Source: Meandrina meandrites
Lineage: Eukaryota > Cnidaria > Anthozoa > Scleractinia > Meandrinidae
Direction: 5' to 3'
NCBI GenBank assembly: GCA_963693305.1
Contig: OY855903.1
Coordinates: 20,095,755-20,159,754 of the forward strand
DNA: 64,000 bases
Part shown: positions 55,301 through 61,300 of the stretch, piece after piece
Numbering within the stretch: the first letter of the stretch is position 1
Layout of the letters: every line of letters begins with the position of its first letter
Translations under genes and position numbers: made by a program
Notes under the pieces: model-generated
Database searches by the model: none
Told to the model about the DNA's origin: nothing
What the model saw: only the letters and a program-made list of their open reading frames with translations

Positions 55301-58300
55301 GGTAATTTTTTTTGCAATGGGATTTCACCTGCAGTAATTGTAAAACCTTACAATCAATAGCCTTTAAAACAGCATGTTCCCTCTGATTAGCTAGGTAGTA
55401 ATGCCACTTTACCATAAAGCCGGTTTCTGGATTAAAGACTCCCCGAAAGTGTGACCTCAAATGTAATTCGACTTTTCTGATCTCAGTTTAGGATTGAAAC
55501 ATAAAGGTGGGATACAAAGGACAGAACATCAATTATTTTGTCCTGGTTGTCATTCATTTGAACTCATTCTATCATTTGGTCACTAAATTACTTTAGCAGA
55601 AACACAGTCGTGTTCTGCTGGAAATCTGCAAATCTGTTTGGTTCCCTTTGTCGTGTTGCTGTTCAGTTTTTAATCACAGATGACGTCAAAATGTGATAAG
55701 AACAAAAAAGTGATGTTCTTACCACATTTTGACGTCTTCTGTGATCAATAACTGAACAGACGCTAGAGTTGTTTTCATTTCACGATAAAGTTTTCCGTAA
55801 ACAGAATGAAGGAAAATTAAAACGTCAGGGTAAAAATAATAACCTTTTTCTCCATATGGAAAGTTGTTCTACAATGTAAGCTTTAAGCTTTAAGCCTATT
55901 GTAGCGTTCAACCGCCATTCATGGATTTCCCTGCCGTGGCGTCGTCAAATTGCTCGTAAACTACTGAGGGACAAACACTTACAGCTTTCGTTAATTTTTC
56001 GAATCAGTCACAGTGCCTACTTCAAGTCAGTTTAGTCAAGTTAAATGTCTAGAAAAGTGAACGATATTTCGCGGATTATTGTTTTTCATTGTAGATTTAT
56101 AATTGAAAACATTTTTGCGTTATTTTGTAGCTTGTTTAATATATGTACTTTTCGAAATGCCCAAAAGCGAATAGTGTTAAAGGGCAAAAAATCCGAGTTT
56201 TTGCCACCCAAAGTTCGAATTTGACGACTGAGAAGTGTCCGGAGACTGTATCAGAATGTGACGTCACGTTGGTTGCAAAGGTTTTGATTACACTCCGCGT
56301 GTCTCAGTGAATCTCTCTCAAACACAGAAAAATGTCTAGTGACGAGTTCGACTTTAGCGTTTCGTACCTCTCTTCGGGTAGTGAAGGTGGTAGAGAAGAA
56401 ACAGACGAGGATTACGATGTAGTCTGCAACCAAAGTGACGTCACGAGGTAGTTTGGCCGCGCGATTCGAAGACCATTTTTGAGAGCAAAATGCGGTAACT
56501 TTCATGAGTTACAAAATCGTCAATTTGTTTCCCCACAATCTCAAACTTTCAGATATTTTCTTTGAGATGTCAAACATTGGAAATATGCATTAAAAAATTT
56601 CGCTTCATATGCACTTTAAGCTAAACTGTCTCTTGTTGTTTTGGCCCCGAGATTTGAAAAGTTTGCCTATAAGACTGACTTGGACTATGAACTCTGATCA
56701 CGCGGGCGAGTAACACCACACAGTGACTGTGACATCGTCTATGCGTCTGTCAATCTCGTCCCCAGAGGCCGCGATCCTTCTGGTCTGCGCCAGGAATCGA
56801 GACCTTTGGTCTAGACTGAAAGCCCGCCAAAAAGACGGCAAAATCTCATTGGCTGTTGAAACTTATTCATTTCAACCACAATCTTCGACGCACGCGCAGA
56901 ATCAAACCGGAACCAGAAATTCCTGGTTCCGGTGTTTGAATCGTCCAGAGCCGTTGCGTTTCCCGACCGCTGGTCGTCCACACTAATCCGGATAAATTTG
57001 AAAACGGAGTTTTTGCCCCGAAAACGGATAAAATTAATGTTTTCCGTCCACACTCTTGTTTTCGTATCGTTTTCAATATTTTCACCGTCCACACTAATCC
57101 GGATAAATTTGAAAACGAAACGCGGCGTCGGCCAGCGTCGGCCCTAGATGAATGGCAGAGCATGCGTACACGATTACTAGAGCCGACGCGAAATTCAAAT
57201 TTAGAGAATTCAATGCTTTTGTCGACGCGGAGCATAACGTCGATCAAAAAACTACTAATTTATATTTTAGGTAAAAACTTTGTGATAATCCATAGATTTC
57301 ATAGCTATTCTCAACTGAATATTTAAAGAGAGCGATCAATCCAAAAAGAAAGTCCAAAATTCACAGAATGCTGAATTTAATTACTTCACGTTGCTCAGAG
57401 AACCGCGAACGAAATGTACAAGGATTTATAACTCACGTGTAGGGCTATTGTACTGAATTAATTATCTCACTGTAATTTGAAACGACTGACCTCGGCTGGA
57501 TCCAACTGATCGCGAGAAATGCTCCAGATCAATCAAGTTCACTAACCTTTTGTCGTTTGCCTGGTATTTTGTGATTTGATAGGGTTTTGAGTCCGTTAAT
57601 TCCTCACTAGCCGTTACCGCCCACTACAAGTCGAGTGGGCGGCGTGGAAAATCATTCTACGCCGACTCCTCGCGTTAGCTTACGATATTTTTAATCTTGC
57701 TCATTATCTTTCAAGTTGTCATACTTGCGGTCGTTGTTTTAGTCGGTACAAGTGGGGATGTTTCAAACTGTGAAGCTCCGTAGGATGGGCTATTTAGAAC
57801 TGGAGCCATGGTTCTTCCTGGTGTGTTTCCCCCTCAGGGTTTTTTTTCCGGCAGGTTTTTTCTGGCCTTCGTATGAGGGTAGTATCTTTGTAAACTTTCG
57901 CTCAGCCCTCTTTCATGTTACGTACTGATTTCTCGTACGGGAAGAGGTTGTAATATAACGTGTGGTTATAGTTCCCGGTGCGCGGCCGAAAATAAACCTA
58001 TTCCACTTATGAAGGGACAGTAGTCCCAAATCGTCTGGACATTGTTTTAAAACTTTGGCGCCAGATTACACACCCCCCCCAAAAAACATTTTTACACAGA
58101 ATCTAGTGTGACTTATGCTGTTCTCCTCTTATTTTTAGGCTCATTCTACGTTTCATCTTCCCGATCACGTGACGGTTGAAATTCAGATTGGAGACGTCAA
58201 TGACCATTCACCAGTTTTTACAGACAAATTTTATTCATTTACAATCAGAGAGAACGCGGAAATCGGTGTCATGGTTGGACAAGTGAACGCGAAAGATGCT

Positions 58301-61300
58301 GATCAAGTTAGTGATACAACTTATTTTTATTATGTGATTATAATAACTCGTTAAATAACTTGTTGTAAATTTTAGGCGTCATTAGCTAGCGTAAAAGTCA
58401 GTATACGAGCCTAGTGGCCCATCATGTCAGAGCTTATCCCGGTTTCCGTAGCATGAAGTGACTAGGAGTATTGCTACTCCCCCCTGGATGGGATGCTAGT
58501 CCATCGCAGGGTTACGTGCAGCTGTAAATTCGCCGGTACCCATTTATACACCTGGGTGAAGAGAGGCACTATGAGAGTAAGGTATCTTGCCCAAGAACAC
58601 AACCCAGTGTCCCGGCCAGGGCTCGAACCCGGACCGCCCGATCCGGAGTCCAGTGCACTAACCATTAGGCCACGGCGTCTCCCACAAGAGTACTGTTGTA
58701 GAAAGAATTGTGAACATGAAAGTCTTCAAAAGAAAGTTATGAAAAGGGAAAAATGTCCAGACCGTTATAACTGAGGCAGGCTTTAACTTGCAGATTATCT
58801 AAGCGTTGGCTGTTGTTTTCACAAATTCAAGTTTTTACTTCCTAAACGTATCTTTGCATAGCTTGTCTCATTCGGATATGTCCAAGATTGCCCGTTAATG
58901 GGCATGCTCGTTATGTTGGACATCACAAATTGTCCTCTTATTCGGATATGTCCAAGATTGCCCGTTAATGGGCATGCTCATTATGTTGGACATCACAAAT
59001 TGTCCTTTCTAATAAAAGGTCACCAAAACACAGATAATTCTGTCAAATATGAAGAAATATAAAATGGCAAATAACACATTCAAGTGCAAAGTCATAGAAA
59101 ACTTGCGATCTTTTCCGGACAAAAGTACAGAGATTCGCGAGCAAGTGTTTTTTCGCACTTTCTTTCAGTTGATTCACGAGCGCCGTTAGCTGTAGTTTTC
59201 ATTAACAAAGAGCAATTTTTCTAACTTATCCCTGAAGAGGAACCTCCAAAATGTGAACTATCCCTAAATCTTTGTTTTAACTTCCTTTGTGTTTCATCTT
59301 ATTAGGGAAACAACGCTACGTTTGCATACTTTTTGCCGGAAGGTGAAGTCGATTTTGCTGTCAATCCAAATACAGGTGTACTTGTCGTGAACGGATCGTT
59401 AGACCGGGAAGAGCAAGAATATTATAACTTCTTGGTGAGAAAACGAGAGTTTCTTTTTTTTTAATTCACCATTGTGTTAACATACTTGACGACAATTTCC
59501 TCATTTTGTGACATAATCTGTCGTATTTTTGTCTCAGGTTTTCGTCAGAGAAACAGAAACTGTTGAAAAGTATAGCAGCAATGTTACTGTAGAGGTCAAG
59601 GTGGAAGATAAGAATGACAACAGTCCTCGCTTTGCTAAACCTTTTTACGAAGTAACAGTGAAAGAAGAACTGCCCAGAGGAACCCTTGTCCTACAGGTAT
59701 TTAGAGTTGTTGCTTTTACACAGGAAAACCCAATGTTTATCCCATGAGGTAAGGTAAAGTCTGCTTACGAGCCAAGGGGTTTCCGTAGCATGAAGCGACT
59801 AGAAGTATTTCTACTCCCCACTGGATGGGATTCTAGTCCATCGCAGGGTTACCCCCAGCAGTAAATTCGCCGGTACCCATTTATACACCTGGGTGGAGAG
59901 AGACACCATGAGAGTAAAGTGTCTTGCCCAAGAACACAACGCGGTGCCCCGGCCAGGGCTCGAACCCGGACCGCCCGATCCGGAGTCCAGCGCACTAACC
60001 ATTAGGCCACCGCGCCTCCCTTATCCCATGAGGATGCTACGTAAAATAATACATGTACTATCCAGTTTTTTTTTTTTTGCCATGTGATGGTCTACATGAA
60101 GTATTCCATCCAGGGCGAGTGGCGATATCCTATAGTTGCTACGTGCTAAAGAAATTGGAGACTGTGTCAGCACTGATGAGGCATCAAGCATCCTTCCTCC
60201 CTAGGACTGTAACAGACTGTGCCTCTGGAGTCAGAGTTATAGAAACACAAGTGGATATTATATAAGGAAACGAGGAATGCGGCAGAAACACTTTGCCTTC
60301 ATGTCTCTTGTTCCACAGCTGTTGCGAGTTTTTGCCAACGTTCAAAAGTGTTTCTACAACTCCACAAACCGACATCATGAACAATTTTCTGTAGCTATTC
60401 CTGTTAGAAAGTAACAAAAAAACGTCTTGATTCTAATTAACAATTAGAGTAAAGGTTTGAGTTTTAAATGAACTAATATACTGCCGACAAGACATAGTCC
60501 AGTTAACTCTCGGTCAGATATTTTTGACCTTGCGTGACGTCCGTAATGATGGAGACGTTTTGATTACTTTCAAAAATAAGCGACAGACCTAACAAGCTAG
60601 TTCAATAGAGGTTTTGCTACATTCCAGCCATGGCTATTCTACAACGTTACTGATAAATAACGGTCCCATTGCACGGGTGTGGCAATGTTAATCACAATCA
60701 TGCATTTAAAACATAACATTTAGTACTTTCTTAAAGGGGCCTTGTCACGGATTTTAAAGCCAAAATCTATACTTGTGTCGAAGGAAACCAAAAATAATAG
60801 TCCATTCTTATTAAGAACTGCTATATTAGAGCACCAAAACTGTTAACAAGCATCTTTAGCTACAGATGGCTACAATGGAAATGGATTGCAACTTGAAAAG
60901 TTTAGCTAAACTTTTCAAGTTTTTTCCGCAAGTCTACAAAAAAAAAATCGATATTTATAGCCGTAGTTAGATTTCTATTAGCATATTAAGGTTATATCTT
61001 CCTTTAGATGTTCAAAGGTAATGATTTTCATGGGTTAAGTTGCCTACCACTAATTTCAGGACAGTTTATACCAAAAATCTGCAAAATCCCCGTGACAGAG
61101 CTCCTTTAAGGACTGGCCAGACGGAGGCACAAGACGACGCAAGTTGAAAAGACAAGGGTGCACTTGCGTTGACTTGCGATGACTTGCGTTCACTTTGGTC
61201 GAGACCACATTTGCACGCAAGTCAACGCACTTTTTTCATATCGTTTGGCCACCCAACGCAAGTTAACGCTAGTCTTTTTGTTACTTCAAGTACTGAATTA

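Larger units (their letters stand above)
55302..58138. other. Cadherin intron 10 (2.8 kb)
   Basis: Largest intron in the window. It contains a foldback at 55659-55759, a TTAA-flanked MITE at 56181-56615, and a tandem repeat at 56975-57117. No exon recognised. Confidence 0.6.

Noticed and set aside
58493..58774. ORFs with CSCKFAGTHLYTW / RPGLEPGPPDPESSALTIRP-type peptides (also 59893-60087)
   Set aside because: These are translations of the tRNA-derived SINE copies; frequent mis-annotations in coral proteomes.
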